Of a DNA stretch of 14,887 bases, positions 14,803-14,887 are shown piece by piece. Location of the stretch: assembly GCA_040758525.1 (NCBI GenBank), contig JBFLVQ010000166.1, forward strand, positions 1-14,887. Reading direction: 5' to 3'. This stretch comes from JBFLVQ01 sp040758525 (GTDB taxonomy: Bacteria; Acidobacteriota; Blastocatellia; Chloracidobacteriales; JADJPF01). The first letter of the stretch is position 1; every line of letters begins with the position of its first letter. Below the pieces are notes generated by a model. The model had not been told where the DNA came from, searched no databases, and saw only the letters and a list, made by a program, of their open reading frames with translations. Position numbers and translations under genes: made by a program.

Positions 14803-14887
14803 CGCTGTTGGCTATCTCTGTTATCAATTTTTTATATGAAAGATCTCCTTTATGGGGCCTTTAAACATGAGATCAGACTAATGTTAA

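Overview
The window is 14.9 kb of ordinary bacterial chromosome with a moderate base composition (about half G+C by eye). It is densely packed with genes and shows no transposase, phage gene, CRISPR array, rRNA or tRNA. The gene set combines a PgpH-type 7TM-HD c-di-AMP phosphodiesterase, a long-form HflX, a cysteine-rich LarE, a DUF2227 membrane protein and a MocR-type regulator. This suggests a non-proteobacterial lineage. My best guess is Acidobacteriota (Blastocatellia-like), with Chloroflexota as an alternative, but this is a low-confidence inference from protein style alone.

Layout. The first 305 bases hold a probable terminator from an upstream gene and a hairpin-rich leader. Then four genes run on the plus strand: larE (sulfur insertion into the nickel-pincer nucleotide), and a tight three-gene set of an ABC-2 permease, a membrane-anchored endonuclease/exonuclease/phosphatase (EEP)-fold hydrolase and an ABC ATPase. 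These meet, tail to tail, a four-gene minus-strand operon read from about 10.95 kb down to 3.93 kb. Its order is an unrecognised helical 513-aa protein, HflX (ribosome-splitting GTPase), PgpH (c-di-AMP hydrolase) and an ATP-grasp ligase. The spacers are 35, 14 and 14 nt. Farther right, still on the minus strand, are a DUF2227 membrane protein, a 507-nt gene-poor gap full of inverted repeats, and a MocR regulator / branched-chain aminotransferase (ilvE) pair.

How the genes fit together. The central operon links c-di-AMP turnover with a translation stress factor. The best-supported start of hflX appears to be a rare ATT codon, six bases after a perfect AGGAGG. That is the kind of start discriminated against by IF3 in infC. 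The mocR-ilvE pair looks autoregulated: a near-palindrome ATTGG-t-CCGG-t-CCAAT sits just after a TATTAT -10 box, and three direct repeats lie farther upstream.

The most unusual unexplained DNA is 11640-12142, with several strong hairpins including a 37-nt near-perfect palindrome directly before the DUF2227 start codon. I could not assign it to any known RNA family.
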